From: Colwellia sp.
GTDB lineage: Bacteria > Pseudomonadota > Gammaproteobacteria > Enterobacterales > Alteromonadaceae
Length of the DNA stretch: 64,000 bases
Direction of reading: 5' to 3'
Assembly (NCBI GenBank): GCA_013215655.1
Contig: JABSOX010000013.1
Location: forward strand, 1 to 64,000
The notes beneath the pieces were generated by a model. It had not been told where the DNA came from, searched no databases, and saw only the letters and a list, made by a program, of their open reading frames with translations. The position numbers were made by a program, and so were the translations under genes. This document shows, one piece after another, positions 17,347 to 25,006 of the stretch; positions within the stretch are counted from its first letter, which is position 1, and the number at the start of each line of letters is the position of its first letter.

Positions 17347-17649
17347 ATGAGCATAGGAAAAGAAAAAGCTGCAAATGACAGCGCTTTATCTATAAAAAAT
17401 GTAGATAATTCACTTACCATATTAACCTCTCACCAAGCAGATAGCTTTATCTATGCTTTTCATACTAATACACTGCCCTTAACCCAAAAGCTTAAATTTA
17501 TACTAAATTTAGTGCTCTGCCGAGAATGCCGTCACTATGTACGTTCCTACAAAAATACCATTCGTTTAACACAAGACGGTTTTAGAACAGCAAACCCAAT
17601 TGAAAAATTGCCAGAGAAATTAATACAAATTATCGCTAGGGTCTGTTGA
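17347..17649 (+). CDS. Small protein with a Cys-x-x-Cys anti-sigma-like motif
   Basis: A 100-residue protein beginning MSIGKEKAAND; AGGGA (17335-17339) lies 7 nt upstream and favours this ATG over 17296. The C-terminal half contains LPLTQKLKFILNLVLCRECRHYV, which resembles the zinc-finger segment of zf-HC2 anti-sigma proteins in the pattern helix-LCxxCRxY. There is no transmembrane segment and no sigma factor beside it. Function unknown. Confidence 0.55.
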   Translation: MSIGKEKAANDSALSIKNVDNSLTILTSHQADSFIYAFHTNTLPLTQKLKFILNLVLCRECRHYVRSYKNTIRLTQDGFRTANPIEKLPEKLIQIIARVC

Positions 17650-17709
17650 GATCAAGTAATACTTTTGAGCAGTACTTTTGAGTTATATTTCGTATGGATA
17701 ACGACTGCA

Positions 17710-17994
17710 TCACTTAATAATGGAAACACCTGCAACTTCTTCAACCGTATTTGCGTCTGCGCGTTCGATAACCTTTAATAATGTCGTTTGAATTGTTTCG
17801 TCTTTTCTAGCATCACCTTTGCTAGAAAACTTTTGCTCTTGAACTTCACTGCCTTCTTCTAAAGTGAAGCCAATCACAACTTCAGTTGCACAATCAGCTG
17901 ATTCACCAAAATAAGCCAGTGAAATTTTAGGGTAACCCTGAAAACCTTTTTTGACTCTTTTTGCAATACGTTTTGTAGATTTATCCAAATTCAT
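17710..17994 (-). CDS. Conserved-looking small cytoplasmic protein, function unknown
   Basis: A 94-residue soluble protein with a basic N-terminus (MNLDKSTKRIAKRVKKG) and an otherwise mixed alpha/beta pattern ending VEEVAGVSIIK. Codon use and length look like a real gene, and GGATATT precedes the ATG. I do not recognise the family. It lies on the same strand as a DUF805 gene and a methyltransferase gene, with 78 bp to the former. Confidence 0.6.
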   Translation of the reverse strand: MNLDKSTKRIAKRVKKGFQGYPKISLAYFGESADCATEVVIGFTLEEGSEVQEQKFSSKGDARKDETIQTTLLKVIERADANTVEEVAGVSIIK

Positions 17995-18072
17995 AATAAA
18001 TATCCATAAGAAAAATAATGCCGCCGTAAGCGGCTAAGCAAACAACTAAGCAAACAACCAAGTAATAATTGC

Positions 18073-18411
18073 TTAATATTTTGAACTGACACCAAAATCA
18101 TTAGTGCCGTGACTATCTTGCGCCAGAAAAATCACCAGAATAATAAAACCTATCACCGGTATAAATGCGATTAGCTGCCACCAACCACTCCGGCTAGTAT
18201 CATGAAGTCTTCTAGTCGCTATACTAATGCTAGGAATAAACATACCTAGAGTGAAAACTATAGACAGTAAACCCATGCCGATAACAGCATCCAAAGCGTA
18301 AACGACAATCAATAAAAGCATATAAATTAGATAAAACATCCAATACTCTTTTCGTCTTGCTCGCCCAGTGAAATCAGCATACTTCTTTAAAGCACCAATA
18401 AAACAATCCAT
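18073..18411 (-). CDS. DUF805 family inner-membrane protein
   Basis: A 112-residue protein with four predicted transmembrane helices. It shows the DUF805 hallmarks FTGRARRKEYWMF near the start, then RRLHDTSRSGWWQL between helices and a C-terminal AQDSHGTNDFG. The family is widespread and of unknown function. AGGAG about 8 nt upstream of the ATG supports the start. Confidence 0.88.
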   Translation of the reverse strand: MDCFIGALKKYADFTGRARRKEYWMFYLIYMLLLIVVYALDAVIGMGLLSIVFTLGMFIPSISIATRRLHDTSRSGWWQLIAFIPVIGFIILVIFLAQDSHGTNDFGVSSKY

Positions 18412-18473
18412 TTTGATTCTCCTTTTATTATTAAACTACTTGTAACATTAACGATTGACACCATAGTCTCTTG

Positions 18474-19247
18474 TTAGGCGACTTTTCGTGCTTTAATTGA
18501 ATAAAGTAATGGCACTTGCTGTCCCTTATGTAACATTTGATAGCCCTGTCCCGCAACATACTCAAGACCTTCAAAACAATTATACGGACTGTATGGGTAT
18601 TCTTTAAAATGCTCAATATGCAAACCTGCTTTAATTAAGGCATTAACCACCTCGCTTAAAGAATGCGCCCACGTTACCATGGTTGATTTTTCACCATCGC
18701 AGTTTTCCGTATATGTTCCCTCATCTTCAACATCAGGATCCGCTCGAGGAAAATACGAATAACCACATAATAAATCATTGAAAGTATGAAATTCTACAAG
18801 GTGAAACTCACCACCTATCACTAATGAACTAGCGATTGTTTTTGCCCAATTGTTCAAGTCTGGCAACCAACAAAGAACACCGTAAGAGGTAAATACAATA
18901 TCGAACTCTTCTGTATTTTTATCACCAAACTGACAAATATCATTAGCAATAAAAGTTGCCTCTAATCCTAAAGATGATTTAAGTTTATTTGCCTGTTCAA
19001 TTGCCTCTGTAGACAAATCAACCCCAGTAACTATTGCTCCCTGCCTAGCCCATGACAATGTATCTTGACCAAAATGACACTGCAGGTGTAAAAGCTTTTT
19101 CCCTTCAACATTACCCACTTGCTCGAGTTCTACGGAATTAAGTGATGATTTGCCGTCTTTGAAAGCTTCTACATCGTAAAATTTTGAATCAACATGAAGC
19201 TTGGTGCGTTTATCCCATGCTTCTTTATTAATATTTAAATAATCCAT
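18474..19247 (-). CDS. Class I SAM-dependent methyltransferase
   Basis: From the ATG at 19247 the product is 257 residues, MDYLNINKEAWDKRTK at the start. GGAG lies 6 nt upstream and fixes this start in preference to 19280. The SAM-binding motif I is LLHLQCHFGQDTLSWA, followed by IVTGVDLSTEAI and the acidic post-motif. The substrate is unknown; relatives are annotated as generic or ubiquinone/menaquinone-type methyltransferases. The motif I glycines are partly replaced (HFGQDT), as in a recognised subgroup. Confidence 0.82.
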   Translation of the reverse strand: MDYLNINKEAWDKRTKLHVDSKFYDVEAFKDGKSSLNSVELEQVGNVEGKKLLHLQCHFGQDTLSWARQGAIVTGVDLSTEAIEQANKLKSSLGLEATFIANDICQFGDKNTEEFDIVFTSYGVLCWLPDLNNWAKTIASSLVIGGEFHLVEFHTFNDLLCGYSYFPRADPDVEDEGTYTENCDGEKSTMVTWAHSLSEVVNALIKAGLHIEHFKEYPYSPYNCFEGLEYVAGQGYQMLHKGQQVPLLYSIKARKVA

Positions 19248-19449
19248 AGTGTACTCCGAGCACTGTATTTCGCTAATCATCTATCGTAGACATCTACGTA
19301 ATTTTCATCTACTTGATTGATTAATACAATAGCTAAAAATGGAAAAACGAAGTGGAACCTAACAAAATGTTAGTGGTCCCAGCTTAAGATTAATGAATTA
19401 TTAGCCTATTTTAAAAATAAAAAATATATTTACAGGAAGATAAAGTTTA

Positions 19450-20205
19450 ATGAAGTTTAAAACAATAAAATTTAGTAAAATAATAGTTACGTCGACGCTA
19501 TTATCAATAGCTGTTTCTGCATTACTTTTGACTGGAACAGCTAATGCCACGCAGCAGCAACAGTTTTCGGGCATCAATCAAGTAACGTTTAATAATGAAG
19601 AATATAATAATGCATTTGCTGGCAATGCTTTTCTAATTAGTTTTAAAGGAAAATTATTTGCGGTCACCGTAAAACATGCATTATTCATAGCAAAAACCCC
19701 TAAGTTAACCTCTGTCTATTTACAAGACGAATTAAAAGAATGGCGTATCCAGCCTAATAAAAACAGCAACAGTTATGTAATTTTGGGGAACCTACTTAAT
19801 GCCGATAAAACGGAATTGATTGACGAAAAGGTACTATTTAAAGATTGGTTAGTTTTTGAAGTAAAAAACAATAATTCAAACTTAGCCATTCTTGAATTAA
19901 GAGACACTCCTCTAGAACCGGGTGAACTATTAACGGCTTATGGTTGTACTTATGCAAACCAAAAAACTTGTTCTCTAGATGAATACCAAGGAAATTTTAT
20001 TGAAGCTAAAGGAAGCAATTTAAAAGTCACTAAGCCTTACTCTGATTCAATAAATGGTTTAAGTGGCAGCCCTGTACTTGATAAGCATAATAAGGTTGTT
20101 GGCATCGTTTCCCAAGTATTGAAAAGCACATCTGGCGAAGGGTTTGACCTTGTACCCGCATCATTGACTTACTTACGGGAAATTCTTAATAAATTACAAA
20201 ATTGA
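19450..20205 (+). CDS. Secreted trypsin-like peptidase domain protein
   Basis: A 251-residue protein with a signal peptide (cleavage probably after TANA, about residue 33) and a chymotrypsin-like fold. Visible residues are the His in VKHALFIAK and the Ser in GLSGSPVLD, the pattern of the Trypsin_2/S1C-like group. A catalytic Asp is likely in the middle but not certain. AGGAAG 7 nt before the ATG supports the start. Single gene with its own terminator. Substrate unknown. Confidence 0.75.
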   Translation: MKFKTIKFSKIIVTSTLLSIAVSALLLTGTANATQQQQFSGINQVTFNNEEYNNAFAGNAFLISFKGKLFAVTVKHALFIAKTPKLTSVYLQDELKEWRIQPNKNSNSYVILGNLLNADKTELIDEKVLFKDWLVFEVKNNNSNLAILELRDTPLEPGELLTAYGCTYANQKTCSLDEYQGNFIEAKGSNLKVTKPYSDSINGLSGSPVLDKHNKVVGIVSQVLKSTSGEGFDLVPASLTYLREILNKLQN

Positions 20206-20303
20206 TTTCTCCCAAGGAACATAATTTTTTTGAATTGGAAAAGTCAATATAAACAATGTAATGGCAATTTCCCTACTGGCTGTTATTACTTTTAATAAAT
20301 AAA

Positions 20304-20335
20304 AAAGCCCGAACATTGCTATTCCGGCTTTCATT
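20304..20335 (+). terminator. Terminator after the small peptidase gene
   Basis: The stem aaagcc (20304-20309) / ggcttt (20326-20331) with three extra inner pairs after a mismatch, followed by tcatttt. It is about 100 bp downstream of the stop codon. Confidence 0.55.
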
Positions 20336-20340
20336 TTAAC

Positions 20341-20460
20341 GCGAGTTTATGCGCAGAGTGAATCGTTTAGAACAAGGCGCGGTCAGCGAAGCATACGTAT
20401 ATTTGTATGTGAGCGTAACAGCAACGAAGTTATCAACGATTTAGACCAGCATAAATACAT
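20341..20460. repeat. Repeat-like palindromic element of about 115 bp
   Basis: The ends are imperfect inverted copies: tttatgc...aatcgttt (about 20346-20369) against aacgattt...gcataaat (about 20436-20456). The middle contains a near-palindrome catacgtatatttgtatgt (20392-20410). No reading frame of note. It looks like an interspersed non-coding repeat; only one copy is in this window, so repetition cannot be shown here. Confidence 0.45.
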
Positions 20461-20956
20461 CATGCCGCCCTAATGATGCAATTGGTTGATTTAAAATTAA
20501 AATAAAAACAGTTAAATTAAAGTACCCTGCATTATACCCTTGAGTTACTGACGCTCTTTAATAACTGGATTGTTCCCAAAAAATTCAATATAACTTTTAA
20601 ATTTTCAATAACCAAAACTGGCTTTATTTAATCAAACATAGCATGGAAAAATCAGCTTTAGGCTTAACAAGGCTATATAAAATTAGACATTATACTCTAA
20701 GGCGCAATCGCCCCATGAACGAGTTAGAAATTAGGAATTACCTATAGCTACTTGCCAAAATCGAGTCAACGTTTTATTGAAATGTTATGTAAAGTTTCTA
20801 TTCTCAAAAACTACAAAACTTTAATTAACCTTGGGCATCACCATGCCCAAGGTTTGATAAAAAAATCCTTCAATACTCTTCCATTAAAGAACTAAGTTAT
20901 TTTAAATTCATACTTTAGAGTTCCCCTTTTTTAGAAACGTTAAACTTAATTCGGGA
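20461..20956. other. Gene-free A+T-rich stretch
   Basis: About 500 bp between the repeat-like element and the end of the GH18-like gene. I see no convincing reading frame or RNA gene. The short hairpin ttgggcatcaccatgcccaa at 20830-20849 may act in termination for the minus-strand gene. Confidence 0.4.
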
Positions 20957-22606
20957 TTATTCGGCTGAAGTTGTATATGAAATGTCCAAGTCATAGTTTG
21001 CTGCACTATACCCATGAACCATGAAATATACAGTGGTTTCACTTGCAGGAACTGTTTCATCACAGCTTTCTGCAGATCCCCATTTGAAAGGTCGACAAAC
21101 CCAACTAGTTGATACTCCTGCTATAGGCGCTGAACCGAAATTCATGTAGAGATCTGCATCACCACTATCCCCACTAACCGCAGAGAGAACACCTGTTGCA
21201 GAAGTTCCCGCAACAACCGTATAGGGTCCATAAGCAATAGATTCCTTAAGGGTAACACTTCCTGTCTCATGTACATTAACGGTACTATTGCTTCCGGTAT
21301 TGGTACCTAAAGATATTTCAGCTATCTGCGTCATAGATACATCGCCATTATTTTTCGAAATGTTTAATCTAAATTCATTATAATTTTGGGTATTGGTAAA
21401 AGTTAGCTCTTTACTTAAAAATCGGCCCAAAAATTCCAATCCTGACCAGTTAGCCAATACAGTCCAGTTGCTGCCATCATTTGAAGCTTTGAGTTCTATA
21501 TCTTGCGGATCTCGCTCTTGTGCATCGTTAGCACTAACCAGAGTTAGTTTATCCACCAATTGTTGACTGCCGAATTTTATGTTAATCCATGAAGGATTTT
21601 CTGAACTTGGTGTTCCTGCGTTATCCAACCACTTTGTTGCAATATCGCCATCAAAAGCTTTATCTTGGTCTTCGGAGCTACTAATGCTGGCACGAGCAGT
21701 TATTACAGTCTCGCTAGATGTACCACCTTCAAAAACGTCATTAATCGCGGCAGCATATGCGGCCACTTGCGAGCTATTATCGAAATCGTCATATAGCCAC
21801 ATGAAGCCACCTTTTACGAGATCAGGACAAGTATTTTTCCAGCTCTGCATTTTGGTTTGAATACCTGAAGGACTGTAATCTCTTGACCATAAGCCCGGAT
21901 ACACAGGTATGCCCAAATCCCAACTACAGGGGTTATTTGAAGAACCACCAGCGTAGGCTTGCAAATAGAGCACATCAATGGTGCCAGGCCTAGCCGCATT
22001 TACTTGGCTGACAAGTGATTGCCAAAATGACTTATACGTATAAGGAACTATCGCGACCTTGAACCCTATATCTGCAAGCATGATATGAAATGGAACAGCG
22101 GATGCTATATCATAGGTACTTTCGTCATCATTGTTGAGTGCATCAACAGTGGGGAATGCAGCTTTTAAAGCGGAAAAATTACGATAAAGAATACTATTTG
22201 GTCCGGTACCACAATGACTTGCAGTACAGTTCAATAAATCCCTGACATTAGTAAAAGTACTAGATCCATAACCACTGAGCCCAAATTCTACCCGGTTAAT
22301 TAATGATCCCCCAGTTTTTAACGACGCGATATCACTTTTGAAATTAGGATGAAGCAAATCACCTACATAAGCACCATTTTCGACGAGTGGGAACTCCGCA
22401 TTAAAATTGAAACGCCCGTCACTTTCTATATGGATTGTCCAGACAACGATGTTAGTAAATCCAGACGCTTTTAATTCATTAATTGAATAATTACGTTCTA
22501 AATATACTGGGCCACCTCCGTATACGCCGGACTCAGCAAATGAGGAGATACTTGTTATAAAAGATAGACCTACCAGAGCAGATTTAATTACATTTTTTAT
22601 TTTCAT
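20957..22606 (-). CDS. Secreted GH18-like protein with F5/8 type C and PPC domains
   Basis: A 549-residue protein. Signal peptide about 1-24. The catalytic-type domain (about 28-295) looks like a GH18 barrel: DALNNDDE (155-162) fits the DGxDxDxE signature with Gly changed to Ala and one hydrophobic residue lost, keeping the acid/base E162; IDVLYLQAYAGG and GGFMWLYDD match the strand-6 and strand-8 positions. Then an F5/8C (CBM32-like) domain (about 300-433), close in sequence to the repeats of the lipoprotein at 34525, and a PPC-type C-terminal domain (about 445-545). Two copies of the locus operator lie upstream. Likely substrate: the chitobiose core of glycans, as for GH18 endo-beta-N-acetylglucosaminidases. 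Activity is inferred and must be tested. Confidence 0.7.
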   Translation of the reverse strand: MKIKNVIKSALVGLSFITSISSFAESGVYGGGPVYLERNYSINELKASGFTNIVVWTIHIESDGRFNFNAEFPLVENGAYVGDLLHPNFKSDIASLKTGGSLINRVEFGLSGYGSSTFTNVRDLLNCTASHCGTGPNSILYRNFSALKAAFPTVDALNNDDESTYDIASAVPFHIMLADIGFKVAIVPYTYKSFWQSLVSQVNAARPGTIDVLYLQAYAGGSSNNPCSWDLGIPVYPGLWSRDYSPSGIQTKMQSWKNTCPDLVKGGFMWLYDDFDNSSQVAAYAAAINDVFEGGTSSETVITARASISSSEDQDKAFDGDIATKWLDNAGTPSSENPSWINIKFGSQQLVDKLTLVSANDAQERDPQDIELKASNDGSNWTVLANWSGLEFLGRFLSKELTFTNTQNYNEFRLNISKNNGDVSMTQIAEISLGTNTGSNSTVNVHETGSVTLKESIAYGPYTVVAGTSATGVLSAVSGDSGDADLYMNFGSAPIAGVSTSWVCRPFKWGSAESCDETVPASETTVYFMVHGYSAANYDLDISYTTSAE

Positions 22607-22678
22607 GTTATATCCTTTTTAATTTTCATTATTATTATTAGTTTGTTTTTGCAAGACTAACTCGCTCTCCCTTACAAC

Positions 22679-22692
22679 TGTAATCGATTGCA
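22679..22692 (+). promoter_or_regulatory. LacI-type operator, copy 1
   Basis: TGTAATCGATTGCA, 73 bp upstream of the start codon of the GH18-like gene. One of seven identical 14-mers in the locus. Confidence 0.8.
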
Positions 22693-22801
22693 TTAAATAA
22701 TAAAAAAACTAGGAAGATTATATAAATCTACTCTCCCTATCTATTTATAACTCCTAAAAAAGCTGTATTTTCAAACAATACGCTTCAATAACCGCTTAAA
22801 A

Positions 22802-22815
22802 TGTAATCGATTGCA
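22802..22815 (+). promoter_or_regulatory. LacI-type operator, copy 2
   Basis: TGTAATCGATTGCA, identical to copy 1 and in the same orientation, 196 bp upstream of the GH18-like start. A pair could support looping. Confidence 0.8.
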
Positions 22816-22986
22816 GCTAAAGTATTGCGTATATTATTTATACAGTCAACGGTATTTTAAATTTTTCTCAACTAGATATAGACGTGCATTGTAATAGCTA
22901 TCAGAAATTGTTAATTCGAAAAACAAGCAATGTAAACTCTCGCTATAGATATTCAAGATAGTTGTAAACTGAAAAATCGATAGCCC

Positions 22987-24003
22987 CTAAGATAAAATAC
23001 TTTTTGCATCTAGCAATTTTTCTCCTGATTTATCGGTAACTGCATAATTAAAACCTGATTGAATGCAATAGGAGCCATATTCACCTGATTTATTTAGTGC
23101 TAAAAATCCAACTTGAAACTTTTTGTAGTCACCTAACTTTTGAGCGATACGTTCAACAGCCGCGATACAAGCTTGCTCAGGACTTAAACCTTGACGCATC
23201 ATTTCAACCACTAAATGACAGCCAACAGTTTTGATCATCAGTTCCCCCATGCCAGTTGCAGTTGCAGCACCAATGTCATTATCGACATAAAGACCTGCGC
23301 CAATTAAAGGTGAGTCCCCCACTCGTCCAGACATTTTAAAAGCTGCACCACTAGTGGTACAAGCACCTGATAAGTCGCCATATTTATCAAGTGCCAACAT
23401 GCCAATGGTGTCATGATTTTCGACATTGATTACGGGGTTATATGTTGATTCTTTCAACCAATCTTGCCATGCGGCTTTGGCCTTATTAGTCAGCAAGTTT
23501 TCTTCTTTAAAGCCTTGAGACTTGGCAAATTCGAGCGCTCCTTCCCCGACAAGCATGACATGAGGTGTTTTATCCATAACCAAACGAGCTACCGAAATAG
23601 GGTGTTTGATATGTTGAAGAAATGCGACTGAACCACAATTTTGATTTTCATCCATTATACAGGCATCAAGTGTGACCTTACCTTCCCTATCAGGATAACC
23701 ACCATAACCAACTGTCATTACCGACGGATCAGCCTCGGGTACTTTGACTCCATGTTCTACTGCATCGATGGCTTTACCTCCTACTGATAAAACCTGCCAA
23801 GCGGCCCGATTTGCCGATAAACCGTGCTCCCAGGTAGAAACAACAACAGGTTTTTGTACAATATCGGTTTGCTTATTATCAATAGTTTCGTTCACATGAT
23901 TTACTGATTTATCCTCAGCCAATGCTGTTGATAAAGCTCCAACTGAACTTAATGCTGTTGCTCCCACTAGTGATATTTTTAAGAACTCTCTTTTAGTGGT
24001 CAT
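22987..24003 (-). CDS. Glycosylasparaginase (N4-(beta-N-acetylglucosaminyl)-L-asparaginase)
   Basis: A 338-residue Ntn-hydrolase. It cleaves GlcNAc-Asn to GlcNAc, aspartate and ammonia, the last step of N-glycan breakdown. The autoprocessing site is H197-D198-T199 (ENHDTIGMLALD); T199 becomes the nucleophile of the beta subunit. Substrate-loop motifs RVGDSPLIGAGLYVD and ATGMGE are present. The N-terminus TTKREFLKISLVGATALSS resembles a Tat signal with KR in place of RR, so the enzyme is probably periplasmic. Its ATG overlaps the GlcNAc kinase stop (ATGA), so the two are translationally coupled: one releases GlcNAc, the other phosphorylates it. Confidence 0.9.
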   Translation of the reverse strand: MTTKREFLKISLVGATALSSVGALSTALAEDKSVNHVNETIDNKQTDIVQKPVVVSTWEHGLSANRAAWQVLSVGGKAIDAVEHGVKVPEADPSVMTVGYGGYPDREGKVTLDACIMDENQNCGSVAFLQHIKHPISVARLVMDKTPHVMLVGEGALEFAKSQGFKEENLLTNKAKAAWQDWLKESTYNPVINVENHDTIGMLALDKYGDLSGACTTSGAAFKMSGRVGDSPLIGAGLYVDNDIGAATATGMGELMIKTVGCHLVVEMMRQGLSPEQACIAAVERIAQKLGDYKKFQVGFLALNKSGEYGSYCIQSGFNYAVTDKSGEKLLDAKSILS

Positions 24004-24905
24004 AAATGTATTCCTGATTGTAGTTGGTGTTGTTGATGAGCAAAATGAATAGCCCCTTGTTCGGGTGTATCGAGTGGTGTAACTAGCTGCGTAATAATAT
24101 TTTTATCAAGTAAAGGTAGGACTTTCTCCGCAATACCGCCAAGCAGAGATATTCGCGGTGGTTTAGTTTCCGCTAATAATCGCACCACCCGCTCAATAAA
24201 GTTACAACTCTGTATTATTATGTCTTGAGCGATAGCGTCATTGTTTTTTGCAGCAACAAATACTAGTGGCGCTAATGCGCCATATTGACAGGCGCCTGCA
24301 CCGACTAATTTATCTGCCAGCGCTAAACCGCGGGCTTTAAGCTTTTTAAAGAGCAACTCGGTTAACTGAGTAGAAGGTGTTAAATTATCTTTTGCCAATA
24401 AGGCTGCTTGTACACCCTGATAGCCAATCCAAGAGCCACTACAATGATCTGCCTGCAAAAAGCCGTGGCCACCAATGACAGTTTGTTGATTATTTACCAC
24501 GGAAAGCGCACTGAAGCCGGTGCCCACTATAATCACAGCACCATCATTGCCAGCGTGCGCACCTAAAGTAGCAACATGTACATCATCAGTTAGGTACAAG
24601 GCTTTAAAAGGATGTTGCCAACTGCGCATCATCTCACTGTATTTGGGTAAGTGTAACCCGGCTAAACCTGCACCAACCACGAGGCTTGGTAACATATTTT
24701 GAGAAAGTTGCGCTTGCATCAATGCCATATTAACGGCTGTCCTTATCGAATCAACTACCGTCTCTATACCGTGTGAAGGATTGGCGGTTCCACCAAGCCC
24801 CTGGCCAAGCAACTTCCCTTTAGCTGTTTCTATTCGAACCCGACACTTAGTACCACCACCATCAATCCCTACATAGAGGGGTTCATTGTTATTTTTTTTC
24901 ATCAT
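24000..24905 (-). CDS. BadF/BadG-family N-acetylglucosamine kinase
   Basis: A 301-residue ASKHA-fold kinase. The phosphate-1 motif is YVGIDGGGTKCRVRIE, and VIIVGTGFSAL with GGHGFLQADHCSGSWIGYQG matches the GlcNAc-kinase branch of the BadF/BadG family. It forms GlcNAc-6-P in the cytoplasm. The gene is first in a two-gene operon with glycosylasparaginase (4-bp overlap) and has an operator 33 bp upstream of its start. No nagA or nagB is in the window, so the later steps must be encoded elsewhere. Confidence 0.85.
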   Translation of the reverse strand: MMKKNNNEPLYVGIDGGGTKCRVRIETAKGKLLGQGLGGTANPSHGIETVVDSIRTAVNMALMQAQLSQNMLPSLVVGAGLAGLHLPKYSEMMRSWQHPFKALYLTDDVHVATLGAHAGNDGAVIIVGTGFSALSVVNNQQTVIGGHGFLQADHCSGSWIGYQGVQAALLAKDNLTPSTQLTELLFKKLKARGLALADKLVGAGACQYGALAPLVFVAAKNNDAIAQDIIIQSCNFIERVVRLLAETKPPRISLLGGIAEKVLPLLDKNIITQLVTPLDTPEQGAIHFAHQQHQLQSGIHL

Positions 24906-24937
24906 ATTTCCACATCTATATATATCTGCACATTGCT

Positions 24938-24951
24938 GTAATCGATTGCAA
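24938..24951 (+). promoter_or_regulatory. LacI-type operator, copy 3
   Basis: TGTAATCGATTGCA upstream of the GlcNAc kinase-glycosylasparaginase operon. Confidence 0.82.
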
Positions 24952-25006
24952 ATTTAAGCGAGATTAACAGGTAAAATTATTCTAATAATGACCTGGTATA
25001 TTTATT

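Larger units (their letters stand above)
22607..22986 (-). promoter_or_regulatory. Promoter region of the GH18-like gene
   Basis: A 380-bp gap upstream of the GH18-like gene that contains two operators (22679-22692 and 22802-22815), spaced 123 bp. A+T-rich. It also separates the gene from the end of the glycosylasparaginase gene. Confidence 0.6.
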
